This document shows, piece after piece, positions 1-11,895 of a stretch of 64,000 nt of DNA (within the stretch, counting starts at the first letter, position 1; each line of letters starts with the position of its first letter). The stretch spans positions 4,340,001-4,404,000 of the forward strand of contig JAPNXP010000008.1 of NCBI GenBank assembly GCA_028753945.1, written 5' to 3'. The stretch comes from Hexactinellida sp. DTS-2022 (taxonomy: Eukaryota; Porifera; Hexactinellida). The notes beneath the pieces are model-generated. The model was not told the origin of the DNA. It did no database searches and worked only from the letters and a program-made list of their open reading frames with translations. A program made the translations under genes and the position numbers.

Positions 1-1141
1 CAGGGAGAACATGCTAAGTTCGTGTGTGAGTGCCGACTTAAGGAAAACTACCCTTTGGTACTATCCTACTATCCCAGCTTGCTGAACAGGCCTGGCATGG
101 GAAAGGTCATTAGGAATATTATAGAACAGCGATTCCCAACCTTTTGCAACCGTGGACCCCCTATAGCATATACAGTGGATGCAGGTTATAAGAACATCGT
201 CGGGAACTGCATATAATGTTCTTATGGCCGGCATAAGCTATAGGGCATATGACAACCGTTTTACATTAGAATGTTCTTAATACCTCTTATATCCGGCATG
301 TTCTTATAACCGGTGTTCTTATATCCGGCATCTACAGTATTAGACATTATGTGGACCCCTCTCATTGACTGTAATACAAATTTTGACAACCTGTGGACGC
401 CAGGTTGGGAACCACTTGTCTAGAGTAATTGATTGAAATGAGTGGCGAAGCCACTTATTTTCATAGCAGTGTTAAATATGTTGGAATTATTCGCTAAATT
501 ATATTTCGTAATCTTACATTGAAATTTATATCGTAATTCAGGAAAATTCTGTTTAGAAATCAATGAATGGACAATGATATGAGAAGACACAACATGATGA
601 TTTAAGAAAAAGTTTAATTATATTGGCTCGTAATAATTTCGTTTACAGTTAAGCCATATTATTACTGGAACAATTTCTGTAATATGGATTCAGTTAATTG
701 AACTAGGCAACTGCAACCTTTTAGGTAGTCATAGGCGAGTTGTATGAGATTGATGACGATGTTCTTAGCCGAATAGACACACTAGAAGGCCATCCTACAG
801 AATATCTGCGTACAAAGACTGTTGTAGTTAATCTGAAAGGTATGGCGTCCGAACAATAATGAATCACACTGTGTATTCGTGGTTCAGAATGTTTAATGTT
901 AATTTAATTAGCAAACAACAAATAAGCAAGTTATATATACGTAGAGGATCAAAATTAACATTAAATGCTCGCTTGAGGACTGAAAAAATCTTGCTATTAG
1001 GCGAATACCACTGTAAAGTTATTATCTGCTATACTGTCTACAGATGAGAGTGAGATTGAATGTGAGGTGTACTTCAATATCGAAAACGTAGAATCTCTCT
1101 TGCTCCTACCTCACATATCTAACTACTCAGACAAGAACTGA
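1..1141 (+). CDS. gamma-glutamylaminecyclotransferase-like protein, copy 1 (5' end outside window)
   Basis: Exons: <1-105, 725-839, 1044-1141 (stop TGA). The family (GGACT/AIG2-like) releases 5-oxoproline from gamma-glutamyl-amine conjugates. The visible part starts at QGEHAKFVCECRLKE, runs through YPLV and LLNRPG, then GELYEID, and the segment DTLEGHP carries the glutamate expected to be catalytic; the end is LLPHISNYSDKN. The N-terminal YGSLKR substrate-loop exon lies before base 1. Intron phases (0, 1) and the 115-base middle exon are identical to the next gene, so the two are tandem duplicates. Intron 1 holds element D nested in J. The reading frame is open throughout the visible part. 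Confidence 0.8.
127..418. repeat. hAT-like MITE (J) with a D element nested inside
   Basis: Outer ends cagcgattcccaacc and ggttgggaaccacttg form an imperfect inverted repeat typical of hAT MITEs. At 173-337 it is interrupted by a D element (cagtggatgcaggttataag ... ggcatctacag) flanked by TA. The whole nest lies in intron 1 of the cyclotransferase copy 1. Confidence 0.7.
868..1022. repeat. I-family MITE, divergent copy
   Basis: The left end resembles cactgtgtattcgtgg and the right end is taggcgaataccactgta, with the family's internal phrases ttaatgtt, aaatgctcgcttgaggactg and ttgctattaggcga. It lies in intron 2 of cyclotransferase copy 1. Borders are approximate. Confidence 0.45.
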
Positions 1142-1536
1142 AGTCCTACGATTAATACACATCCGATTTATAGAGAAACAATAGATACTACTGAACCTGC
1201 CTAATCCGACACTCGTGGGATAGCAAAAATATGTCGGATTAAGGAGAATTCCGGATTATGTTTTATTTATTACACCAAATATATTATCTGTTAGAAACTA
1301 CTCGCTTATTGTTTTCGTGGGCCAAATTGATATCAATGTTTTTGAAAACACAAAATAATATTTAGGTGAAATCTAATGGTTCTCAGCGACAGTAAACATT
1401 CCGAAATTGCATAAACAAATGTAATTACACTTCAGTTATCAACTAATGGATATTCATTCTATCATACAAATGCCGTTTTTATTGCCCGGCGCTTATTCGG
1501 GCTATACGGTATATGACGGGAGTTTAGTATCGTGCC
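1142..1536. other. spacer between the tandem cyclotransferase genes
   Basis: AT-rich, with no coding signal seen. Presumably it holds the 3' end of copy 1 and the promoter of copy 2. Confidence 0.5.
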
Positions 1537-2732
1537 ATGGCTAGCAACAATAAGCAGCTGCACCTGATATTCGTGTACGGTTCGCTGAAGAGAGAAGAGC
1601 GAAACTACCGCTACCTATCGACAGACCTCAGGCCCGGAGAGTACGCCCAGTTAGTAGCCGAGTGCCGACTCAAAGAGAAATATCCGCTCGTGGTCCCACG
1701 CAGTCCCTGTTTGCTAAACAGACCGGGGAAGGGAAAGGTAGTAGCCATAGGATAGCTAGATTAGTGTATTATGCAGACATTTGTAAATGCGCTCCTAATC
1801 CTGGTCGGATCCAATTTCCATACGCCTAAATCACAAATTTATGTTACGGTATAGGAGAGGATTCCAAATTTTCGCGCTCCTAATTAATATTTTCTGAAAA
1901 TCATACTCAAAAGGAGCGTCTCGTGCTCCTGGATAATTCCTTGCAAGGAATACAAGGCCTTGTATTATAACTCCTTACAGTGTTAACTTACTATAGTAAA
2001 GTTCATATATTCGATCATTTGGAGAACTTTTGACTTTTGGCATGAACTTATAGGGACATTTAGTTTAAATTAAATTTGAATATGTATGTGAACATGGCAA
2101 AACATATGGATTTTGAACTGAACGAGTATGGCATGAACTTTGTGGGTACATCTTTGCAGAATAAAATTGATCTTTCTCACATGTTAAATTGTCAATTAAA
2201 ATGCTAATAAGTTATAACTAAAGTGAGATTCGAGCAACTTTTATAATTGCATTGCTCTAGATAGTAGTTGGCGAGTTGTATGAAGTAGATGATGTTGTTC
2301 TTAACAAAATCGACAAACTAGAAGCTCATCCCACTAACTACTTACGTACAAAGACTGTTGTTATTAATTTAGAAGGTATATAGTGATTTCATATACAGTA
2401 GACTCCCCTTAATAGAGCCCTGGTTAATAGATTTCTCCGCTTAATTAATGTGGTAAAAATTTCACAGGATTTATAGGACGGAATTACATTTTGGCTTAAA
2501 ATGTTTTCGGTTAACATATTTCTCCGCTTATTCGGGTCAAAGTAACCTGGTCTCTATTAAGAGGAGTCGACTGTATACAATATGAAGGTATTTAGTTAAT
2601 TTCTAACTACTATTTGTAGATGAGAGTGAGATCGAGTGTGAAGTTTATTTCAAAGTAAAGGATGTGGATTCACTACTTTTGCTCCCATATATTTCTAACT
2701 TCCCAGGGGATATTATAAAGAAGATGGTATAG
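1537..2732 (+). CDS. gamma-glutamylaminecyclotransferase-like protein, copy 2
   Basis: Exons: 1537-1737, 2261-2375, 2620-2732 (stop TAG); 142 residues, close to the usual family size. The start is the first ATG (gccATGGCTAGC, good context). FVYGSLKREERNY at residues 12-24 is the family's substrate-binding loop. LLNRPGKGK then IVVGELYEVDD lead to KLEAHP, whose Glu is the expected acid/base. The C-terminus is LLPYISNFPGDIIKKMV. It should cleave gamma-glutamyl-amines (for example gamma-glutamyl-lysine from crosslinked proteins) in the cytosol; this is inferred from the family. Intron 1 contains an H element and intron 2 a complete B element, unlike copy 1, so those insertions came after the duplication. 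Confidence 0.85.
1765..1955. repeat. H-family interspersed repeat
   Basis: It carries gctcctaatcctggtcggat, cacaaatttatgttacggta, ataggagaggat, aaaggagcgtctcgtgctcc and tggataattcc. The same order of phrases recurs at about 6250-6425 (reverse), 58838-59005 and, truncated, 23300-23400. No transposase ORF. Confidence 0.6.
2396..2573. repeat. B-family MITE (TA-flanked)
   Basis: It opens with cagtagactccccttaatag and closes with ttaagaggagtcgactg, with internal repeats of ttaatagatttctccgctta. TA lies on both sides. It sits in intron 2 of cyclotransferase copy 2. Confidence 0.7.
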
Positions 2733-4460
2733 TCCTTTCCAGGGAAAATCACCATAACATTTTAACAAGAATACTTATACACTTATACAGATAGTGGTTG
2801 ATACAATAGAATTGTTTTGTAGGTACAAATACTGGTTATTAACTTCAGAATATTTGGATAATAAGATGTATTAATTATCGCACCATGAATACAGAGTATT
2901 ATTTTCATACGGAATTTTAAGTCTAGGCAGAAGAGACATTTTATTGTATCCTTGGTGATATATAAATTACGAGCAAATTGTAATTATTTATCTATATTAC
3001 ATTATTCGTGTAGCAGTAAATTGCCTTTTTTCTGGAAATATTAAAACTCACGATGACACATTATAAGCGGGGAATACAACCAAACGTGAGGCAACCACTA
3101 TAAATAGAATTACAAGTAACAACAGGGATTTATTAATTAAATTCCTTTTAAGAGTTTATTAGTTGCAGGATTCTCAATTAGAAAACCAGTATATTTATGA
3201 TTAATATTGATTCAGCATTTCTATAGGAAATACCTAATACTTTTTAACAAGAATGAAGATTAACATAAATATAATGAGTTTAAACTGTATTTGTTTGGAA
3301 ATGAACTTTAACCAAAGTATTGTTATATTACCTAATGTTACTCAGAAAAGTAAGAATTCAATGAAAAATGTTTTAGAAGAAAATATCTATTATACGTATA
3401 ATCATTTTGGCTATAAATTAACATAATGAGATTAGAGGCAAAATTGATAATTTAATATTCATCGCACCATATGGAATTAACAATATTATTATTAAGTTTG
3501 AAGTTATAACATTCCTAATCCGACAAATTTGAGTGGATACGGTATTTCTTATGGAAGTAAAAATGAGACAACAAGATATGAAAATATATTTCCAAAGTAA
3601 GAAAATTAGATTTTTACATTTTATGTGAGTAATTATTAATAAGGAAATTGATTAATTGTGGCAGTTGTAAGATTTCTCAGATTATTCACTGTAGCCAAGC
3701 CTCTCTAGGAATGCTAACTTTATGCAATAGTACAGTAATCTGAGCAAAGTTATTACGTCATTGATTAAATGCAAAGCGACTATAATTCCCGTTCAAGCAA
3801 AACTAAAGTATTGAATTATATTTACTTCGTGTAATACGTCTTGATAAATGTGTACCTTACACTCTGAGCCAGTGATTACTTGTAAATTATCTATCTACAT
3901 AGCATAATTATAATCACGCCAAATGCTTCTATTGCAGATTTGTTGTTTATTCTACTTCTGAGAATAAACATATTTACTTACTTTACTTTTAATCACACGA
4001 TCAAACAGATTTATCAATCCCAAAAATTTCTATACGAAAAAGCCAAAAATTTCAATTTCTGGGCGTATAGACCGTATTCTCGTAAAACTGTTTAAAAATA
4101 GTTTTAAGTCCCATTTTTTAAAGTCGTCTTTTCTATGAACTGCAAGGATCGAATAATTCATTTTACATGATTAATTTTCGAATATAATTAGATAATTGCT
4201 TTCTATTAGTTTGTATTAATAATAACCATTGACTGTATATCTATTAGTAAGTATCCTCCAAAAAACAACGTTTAAAATACAAATAGTTTATTTACTAAAC
4301 AGACATTCTACATACATAATGTACACAATTTATAATTATAGTATAAAATGTATAAAATAAATCATATACTGTGTTGGATTGTATCTACAAAACAACACAT
4401 TACAAATCAAAAAAGAGCAATTCAGTATTAAGGATTAAATTGACATTTTTGCCTCGCGTG
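2733..4460. other. intergenic, no gene seen
   Basis: Strongly AT-rich with no ORF of coding character on either strand and no clear repeat family. It lies between the cyclotransferase gene and the 3' end of the ATF2-like gene. Confidence 0.5.
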
Positions 4461-7400
4461 TCATTGGTTGGTTGTTGGTGCCAGATGGTTGCCCGAATAG
4501 AGTTCAGGATTTAAAGATGTGCCCATCGGTAGCAGCAAACCTGGATGCGGCCTTAAAATACTAGCTTGAGAAATAGAAGGGTTGTTTAATGTTGCAGCAG
4601 AAAGGTAGCCAGTTAGACCCTCTTGATCTCCTTCGAGTCCTAGAATAATAGCATATAAATATACAGGCCACAGTTAATTGTTATAGGGAATACTTATATA
4701 TCGGCCAACACCTTTTCAATATAAAACACTGCAAAGGTGAATTTTGATGTTATAAATTATGAATTTAAAAGAGCTTCCTTATATGTAGACCGTCTATTTC
4801 TAGACGGTCTATAAAAGCCCATACAAACTAAGTTAAAATTTGTAGATGGTCTATAAATTTTGTAGACCAAAAGCCCTTGCCGTCTATGGGTAATATTATT
4901 TAAGTCAAGAATCCTGATCTAGAAATAGACGGTCTACATATAAGTTATTTCAATTTAAAAATTTGTAGGTGGAATATAATTAATTCCTAATTATATTAAC
5001 AGCTAACTTACCGCTGTTAATTGGGCGTATTTGAAAACTCAGGTTTGCGAGGGGATCTTTAAATTGTGAATATTTCCTTAGCTCTGACTTTAACAATATA
5101 TTCTCTCTCTAACAATAAATAGTTTCATTAAATGTAAGTCATTAACAAATGATTAATTCGATATAAAATCAACTTACTTTTAAATGTGCGTTTTCATCAA
5201 CTAAGTTATTAATATTTTTCTCGAGTCCGTTTACCCAAACTTTCTTCTTATTTCTACAGCGAGTCGCCGCTGCTCTGTTTCGCTCTAAATATCTCTTTCG
5301 CTTCTCGACCGGATCTTCGTCTAGTATAGGCTTTCGTCCTCTCTTCCTATTATACAATTCCATAAATATAAATTCCATTAAACAGCCGGACAACTAACTG
5401 TTATACTATGTTAATTATTAATATATTATGACAGTATTTTAAAGGCAAATTTTACATTTTGATTTTATAGCATTTTCTGAGAAAATCCTTAAAAAACACT
5501 ATTATGGTGATATGGATATAAAGGAATTACTTATAGTTATTACTTATTTATCGACCAACACTTTTCTAATGTAATTGCAAGCACTAATTTCAGGCACAAT
5601 TTTTGATGTCATTTTACATCAAAAATCACCTCTGCGACCCAGGTTTTATAATTAAAAAGGTGTTGGCCGATATATATCCTTATATGAAAGAAGTTAAATT
5701 ACTTTTTAGTCGGTGTATCACTGATAAGAGACATGTTAGTGTCTAATGAAATGCTTGCAGTAGTTGATATAGAATCTGATTGTAGAGAGTCACTACTCGA
5801 TGTCTTCAAGTTAGCTTGTATTAGCAAGTTGTTCGATGGGTCCTGTTAAACAGTATAGTAATTCTATCTTATTTAATATTATTTATACTTGAAAACTTGA
5901 AAAGGTAAGGTCTATAATTACTGAATGACAATACGTAATATGTATTTATAATTTTGAATAATGCCCCTATTACACCATATATCTACAATATATTACTTAA
6001 TATAAATATTATATAATTACACCATGTTGCATAATACTATGGTTATCACATAGTCTCATAAATTCTACTGAAATGGGATAATTTATTCATTTAACAATTA
6101 CATAAGGTGCGATAGTCCTAAATTCTGCATTGAGTTTTGATACAGGCATACATACAATGTATAATGTAAACCAGTTGTGTAATCAGTGTAGAATAGTAAG
6201 AGGTTTAATTAGCTTTATTACAGCTTACAAACTGTAAATAATATGTTCAAGGAATTATCCTGGAGCCCGAGACGCTCCTTTTGGAGCGTGATAGTTTGAA
6301 AATTTGAATTTAGGAGCGCGAAAATTTGGGATCCTCTCCTATACCGTAACATTAATTTGTGATTTAGGTGTATAAGAATTGGATCAGACCAGGATTAGGA
6401 GCGTATTTACAAATGGCTGTATAATACACTGAATATGTTTACACTTACCGTATCAATAGATAATTCAGTGCCGAATGGAAGCAAATCAGTAGACTGGTAT
6501 GTTCTAGGGAAAGGCATGTCTGTTTGGTAATCACCGTTACCGTTAGGCCCATATAGCGTGCTACTGGAGGAAGTACTAATGTTACTGTGTTGGTTATTGT
6601 CTGTTTGTCGTGTTTGCAGTCCGTTGGGTATCATCTCGTTAAGGTAGCGACGGTCCTTCGCAATAGCCATTGTTAGATTATCGCAATTGTCATCTGTGAC
6701 CTTCTTGAATAACTACACATTAAAGAGTATATGTTAATAATATATCTTATAACCAAATACAATTATTTTGAAAAAAAATTATTTTTTTAAAAATTTTTAA
6801 AATTATTTAAGGTGTCAAAATATATTCTGTAATATAATCGTATTTACAGTATACTCACTTGGATACACCACTGATGCAACTAGCTACAAATATTGTGTTG
6901 TTAAACTTACAGGATCGAAAGGTGAGGGATGGTCAGGGTCTTGGTATTCATTCCCTCCGATGAATTTCAAGAATCTTGTTGGAGTTGGTGTGTCATCTAG
7001 AAAATATATTTTGTATAAGCTACAGTTTAGTATTTATACTGTTTGTTTACTGTTAATAAATATAGTCTATGTTTACCTCTTTTTTGTTGTGAGTATGCAC
7101 AACTAGTTGACCGCTTAAATGAATGCGAATTGGTTGGAAGGTAATTGTCGTAATTTTCGAAATGTTCGTAAGATGAATTTGCGTATAATTTACTTTGTGA
7201 AGGCATGTAGTTGCCATTTGTGTTTATATATTGGTTATTATTCAGTGATGTATCGTAGTAATATTCTAGTTCTAATGAAGAAGTATGGGTATTCTGTGGG
7301 TAATAGTTGAATGCATGATCCCTTTCCATGTTTTGATCTTATTTCACTTCAGTTTAATCGATTATATAATCAGCCTTATTTATACTATTTATGTACCAAA

Positions 7401-9688
7401 TATTTATCCCAAAATATTTCCCTTTGAAAGTCGACAAGACAAACCAGACTTATTATTTTTCCTGTTTCACTTTACTTTGCGGAGTAACTCGTAATTTGAT
7501 ATATTTCTAATTTTCTACTAGCTCACCCATAAAAGTCATTTCGCCACCGATTCTCAATTTCATCTCGTGTTTGTGTTTTTGTTGATGTATTGCGAATAGC
7601 TCTGCGCTATGGAATTTCTATAGAAAACAATATTAATTAATTAAATTAGGTATTAATTAAAGATTAATCTATTTGTGTATTTAATATATTATAATATTTT
7701 ATTCTTTAGACATAACAATAATTTGCCTGACAATTTACTTTCAATTGAGAAATAATATATTGTATTATGATAGTAATTCTTGCAAGTCTTTATTTGGTAT
7801 TCACGTTTGCCGAAAGAGCTAATATTCGTTCAGCTAATTTCAACTTTTTTGGTTGAAAACGCAAACGTAAAACTTCGTTAATTATTAATTATTTTTAAAT
7901 TTATAACTCACAGTCTTGTGACTACTCTATTTATTAAAATAATTTCTTTCTAATCAAATTATTTGAAATTATTATTATTTGTTGTATTCCTTGTGTAATA
8001 TTTTTGAAATAATAATAAACTTTTCTTATAATTGTTTTGAGTTCAGGAAATACTCTTATACCATTTAACTCTTATTTATCTAGTCAGCATAAAAAGGGTT
8101 TTCTTTAACTGTAAGAGCTCTCCACGAATTCTTAGGAAGAGTTACTTTGTAAAATCTTACATTAAGCATTTAAGCGTAATTCCCAGTATATGCCATATAT
8201 TTGCTAAGGAGAATTGCAAATTAAACTATTCACATGCTTACTGTAAGGCTTTTTCTCAAATATAAAGTAAGTATATTAGTTTTGCTAACAGGAGGTAACT
8301 TTTGAGGATAAGGTTTAACTTTAATTCGACTGATAGCAATAAATATAATTATTTCTATAAATATATTTAATGATACAGTAGACTCCGCTTAATAGGGTAA
8401 CCAGTTAATTGAGTTCTCCGCATAATTGGGCCAAAATACCTTCGGACCAAAGTGACCCAATTAAGCGGAGTCGGCTGTAATATTAGATTTGATTCCATTT
8501 CTGAAAACTGTTGTTAAATCAGGGATTATTTTCTGATTACAGTAATTATATGCAACCGTTGAGCACTTAATCAATTTAATTTATCCTATCGAGACAACAA
8601 CAAAAGGTGCAATGAGAAAATTAATAAAAATGTTGGATAGTTTATTGCACTAATTTGGCCATAAAATTCTCTGATTAGTTGTTTAATCTTTAACGGTTGA
8701 AATAATTCCCAACAATTACGAATACAACACAGTATATATGAATCAGATGAATAACTTTATCCCACAAGCGACATTAATGACGCACACTAAATACTTGGGT
8801 GATATTTGAGAAAAATTAAGTTTGAGAGTTTGTGGCAATAGAAAGAAGATGATTCACATGTCTATCCCTTTGTACAACACCGTATGAAAGATGTAATGTA
8901 TTAAAAATGGGAAATTTTACATATAAACAGACCATATTGGTGGTCAGATATCATATTTCCTTAAAAATATTTATCAAATTATATTATCCTAGCGTCTATA
9001 AAGTATAATGAGCATTATTAACATCGTACAGCTTAGCTGTATACAACTAATAAACTATACAGTAGATACCGGATATAATAACATTATATTGGAAAACGGT
9101 TTCCATATACCCTATATAATTTATGCCGGTTATAAGAACACTATATGCAGTTCCCGACGATGTTCTTATATCCGGTATCCACTGTATTAAAAATTTTAAG
9201 TTATTCTATAACAAATTATTTTGCTAGATTATAGACAAAATATCCGGATAAAATTAATGGCGAGATATTTTACATTGTATAATTGCATTTACAAATTATA
9301 TCCAGTGTTTCAAACAAGTTTAGTTCAAATTAGAAGTTACAAAGAGTATTAACAGTAATGGTATCAACTGGATAACAAATCGCATTTTCACAAAATATAT
9401 TTGCTAAGAAGCGAACTTATTATTATTAGAGGAACATAATTAACATAATATATACTTGAATTTCTTACATTAGTTTCTATTTAAGCTTGATAAGGAATCA
9501 ATTAGTATATGAACAACCTTAGGTTAATATTAACAACAATACAAATGGCTATAAGTTACCTCCTCACAGCCTGGCTTTTGACACACATGCTCCGCTTTAA
9601 CGATTTCATCTGAGAATGTGCTATTACGCTTGGTAGTCGGGGTGGGTGTTGACGTAATATCGATAGACTCTATGGAGCTAGTAGACAT
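4461..9688 (-). CDS. ATF2: ATF2/ATF7-type bZIP transcription factor
   Basis: Exons, 5' to 3' on the minus strand: 9688-9560, 7617-7527, 7337-7077, 6996-6911, 6712-6449, 5842-5703, 5346-5178, 5108-5012, 4639-4461; phases fit throughout, giving 471 residues, or 384 without the third exon. Residues 36-60 form the ATF2-type zinc finger C-x4-C-x12-H-x3-5-H, ending HKHEMKL. DDTPTPTRFLKF matches the ATF2 transactivation motif whose two threonines are JNK/p38 targets. LFKKVTDD follows, as in ATF2. The bZIP (about 324-412) has EKRKRYLERNRAAATRCR and a zipper with leucines every seven residues. It should bind CRE-type sites as a dimer. The ATG follows an acceptor-like ttttctcttcag, so a 5' untranslated exon is likely. 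Introns carry L, G, H, B and D elements. Confidence 0.9.
4778..4944. repeat. MITE-like element L with 25-base inverted ends
   Basis: Starts cttatatgtagaccgtctat and ends atagacggtctacatataag, a near-perfect inverted repeat, with internal copies of the tagacggtctat motif. It lies in the last intron of the ATF2-like gene next to a G-type half element at about 4688-4750. A related fragment occurs near 27090. Confidence 0.65.
5545..5690. repeat. G-family MITE
   Basis: Left end cttatttatcgaccaacact, right end ggtgttggccgatatatatc, with aggcac and catcaaaaatcacctctgcg inside. It lies in an ATF2 intron; other copies are near 14800, 26855, 32490 and 50710. Confidence 0.6.
6245..6430. repeat. H-family repeat in inverted orientation
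   Basis: Reverse complement of the 1765-1955 repeat (tggagcccgagacgctcctt ... accaggattaggagcg). Its last bases come within about 20 of the donor of the ATF2 exon ending at 6449. Confidence 0.6.
7077..7337 (-). other. candidate cassette exon of the ATF2-like gene
   Basis: 261 bases, phase 1 at both ends and open in frame, so it can be included or skipped. It would insert 87 residues rich in Tyr, Asn and Ser exactly between the zinc finger and the TPTPT motif. Skipping it restores the spacing of vertebrate ATF2. An internal ATG (aaaacATGG, 7329) could also be an alternative start. Confidence 0.55.
8376..8477. repeat. short B-family MITE
   Basis: Ends cagtagactccgcttaatag and ccaattaagcggagtcggctg, flanked by TA, in the first ATF2 intron. 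Confidence 0.65.
9060..9184. repeat. D-family MITE
   Basis: Ends cagtagataccggatataat and tatatccggtatccactg, with the internal phrase gcagttcccgacgatgttct shared by all D copies. It lies in the first ATF2 intron. Confidence 0.7.
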
Positions 9689-9829
9689 TGCAGCTGAAGA
9701 GAAAAACAGTATATTGAATGAGTGCAAAATAGATTATACTTAGTTAGTACGAACACGGTTAATACGAATTTCTGGATAAGACGAACAAACAAGTGTATAT
9801 ATTAAACTTCAAGTGTTGATTAATAGATA

Positions 9830-9954
9830 CAGTAGAACCTCGTTAATACGCGATATACGAATGTTTTAAAACGTACACCCCTTCAAAGCCTTTTCAATAC
9901 AAATGACGCCGGTTAATACGAATTTCGGATGAGTACATATAGATGGTTCTACTG
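9830..9954. repeat. A-family MITE
   Basis: Ends cagtagaacctcgttaatac and atggttctactg, with internal cggttaatacgaatttcgg. TA target sites on both sides. Confidence 0.65.
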
Positions 9955-11714
9955 TAACTTATTTAAATTGGTTGATGTTCTAATTAACTGGGATATTTCA
10001 CTGTAGTTATTTGTACTGTATAGTTCTTTGAGATTGATTTAGCCAAGACTATCGGCCTAAGAAATTGATTAATATATATTAATTAGAACACTGAGAGAGA
10101 GAGAGAGAGCTGTTTATTTTTATTTTGAGAATACTTGCACTTTATTCTAAGTTTTATTTTATATCTGGACTTTCTTATCTATTCGGAATAAGCAAATTAG
10201 TCTATTTTTGCTATCTTAAGAATACTCCAATTTCTTATTTGTTAATGATATTTAGACTACCGTGAATATTAGTTCTGATAAAAATTAAACTTTAGAATTC
10301 TTAAAATTTAAATCATGTACTTATTTTTAGAACTGTTTATCAGATTAAGTAGAAATCTTGAAACAAAAAATATATTGAATCACCACGTGGCTACAGTTAA
10401 TTATAAACTTGCTATTAATAAATCAAATATAACTCAGCAGGGACATATTTTATAATTTAGAAGACAAACGAGAGTCACTCTACGCAAACAAACATGATTT
10501 GTATTTTGAAATTGTGAAATGGCATGCTTACCATATACCGCGACTCCTGTTAATAAGCTTGAAATTGATTTAAATAAAAATATTTTATCTTATTCAGCTA
10601 GAAAGAGTTTTTATAATGACAAGAAATTTAACTCGTGAATAATGTTATAATTGCCTAGCTTATATTTTAAGTAATGTTTAATTAATATTACGTATATAAT
10701 AATAAGCGAGAATTTGAATAGAGTACAATATCACATCTTTAAAGGGTCGGATAAGGTATTATTTTGTAATACGTACTTATTGCATATTAACAAGTGTTCT
10801 AAATTTATATTGCATCATAAATACCAAATAAATGATATGATCAAGTTGAATAATTTTAACATTTTATAAAGTACAGTGATAAATGATAATTCCGGGTTTA
10901 AAGATTTCTGAAATTCTGAATAAAAGAAGGACTCTATTTGCTATAAAATATTTGGGAAACATTTTGATTTATTATAAAAGACTGTACGTAGTAACGACAT
11001 TCAATTAAATGAATAGTGAATTACAACAATGATAATATTAGCAAACAAAAGGGAATTAGATTAGATTCAATCTGTAGAATTATTTATTTCCACTATGTTT
11101 TCGTTCAAGATGAAAGAACTTTCCTGCTTAGTACATTATGTAACTTGATTTATTAAGGGCTCGTAATCAAGTGCCAAAAACAAGTTGTGCAACTGAATAC
11201 AATAAGTTACATTTATGGTTAATTTAATCAAGACAAACTAATTAGATTATTTGTAGATAAGTAGAAGGGTTAGAGTACAAAGTTGACCCAAACTATTTTA
11301 TCATAAAAGATGATGTAATATCATTCGCTAAAAAAGGTTTGAGTCTTGTTTTCTACGGAATCAGTTGCTTATTATAATATTTTGTAATATTTAGGATTAT
11401 TAAGGGCTTTACAGGATATTATACAATATTTGATTACTACATTCCAGTAGAATTATATTAGCCTGAAATCAGTTCACATGATACCTATCAATAGGAAGGT
11501 TAATTTAATTACTATTAAACCTAGCAGAGGACATTTAGTAAATCTGTATTTTTGTTTTATCAAACGCGAAACCTAATTTGCATTTTATTTATAGTTTCTA
11601 ACTTTCAGCTGTGTACAGTTATCCGACCGCGAATTTATACATCCCACATCTCAATTTTATAATTAAATAGCTACGTAGACCTTAGCAAATTAAAAATTGG
11701 TTAACTACAGACTA

Positions 11715-11895
11715 CAGTAGACTCTCGTTAATACGTTCACGGATAAGGCGAAATATCAGTTAAAGGAGTATAAGGTTTAATTCCCCTAACAGCCTAACCT
11801 ATTTAAATGCATGGGAGTGAATCCGGTTAATACGAATTTCGGGATAATATAATACAAACAAATTTCTACAGTCCCCTAGTCCACAGTCTACTTTT
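11715..11895. repeat. A-family MITE
   Basis: Starts cagtagactctcgttaatac and contains ggataaggcgaaatatcag and ccggttaatacgaatttcgg, the usual A order. The right end is degraded. Confidence 0.6.
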
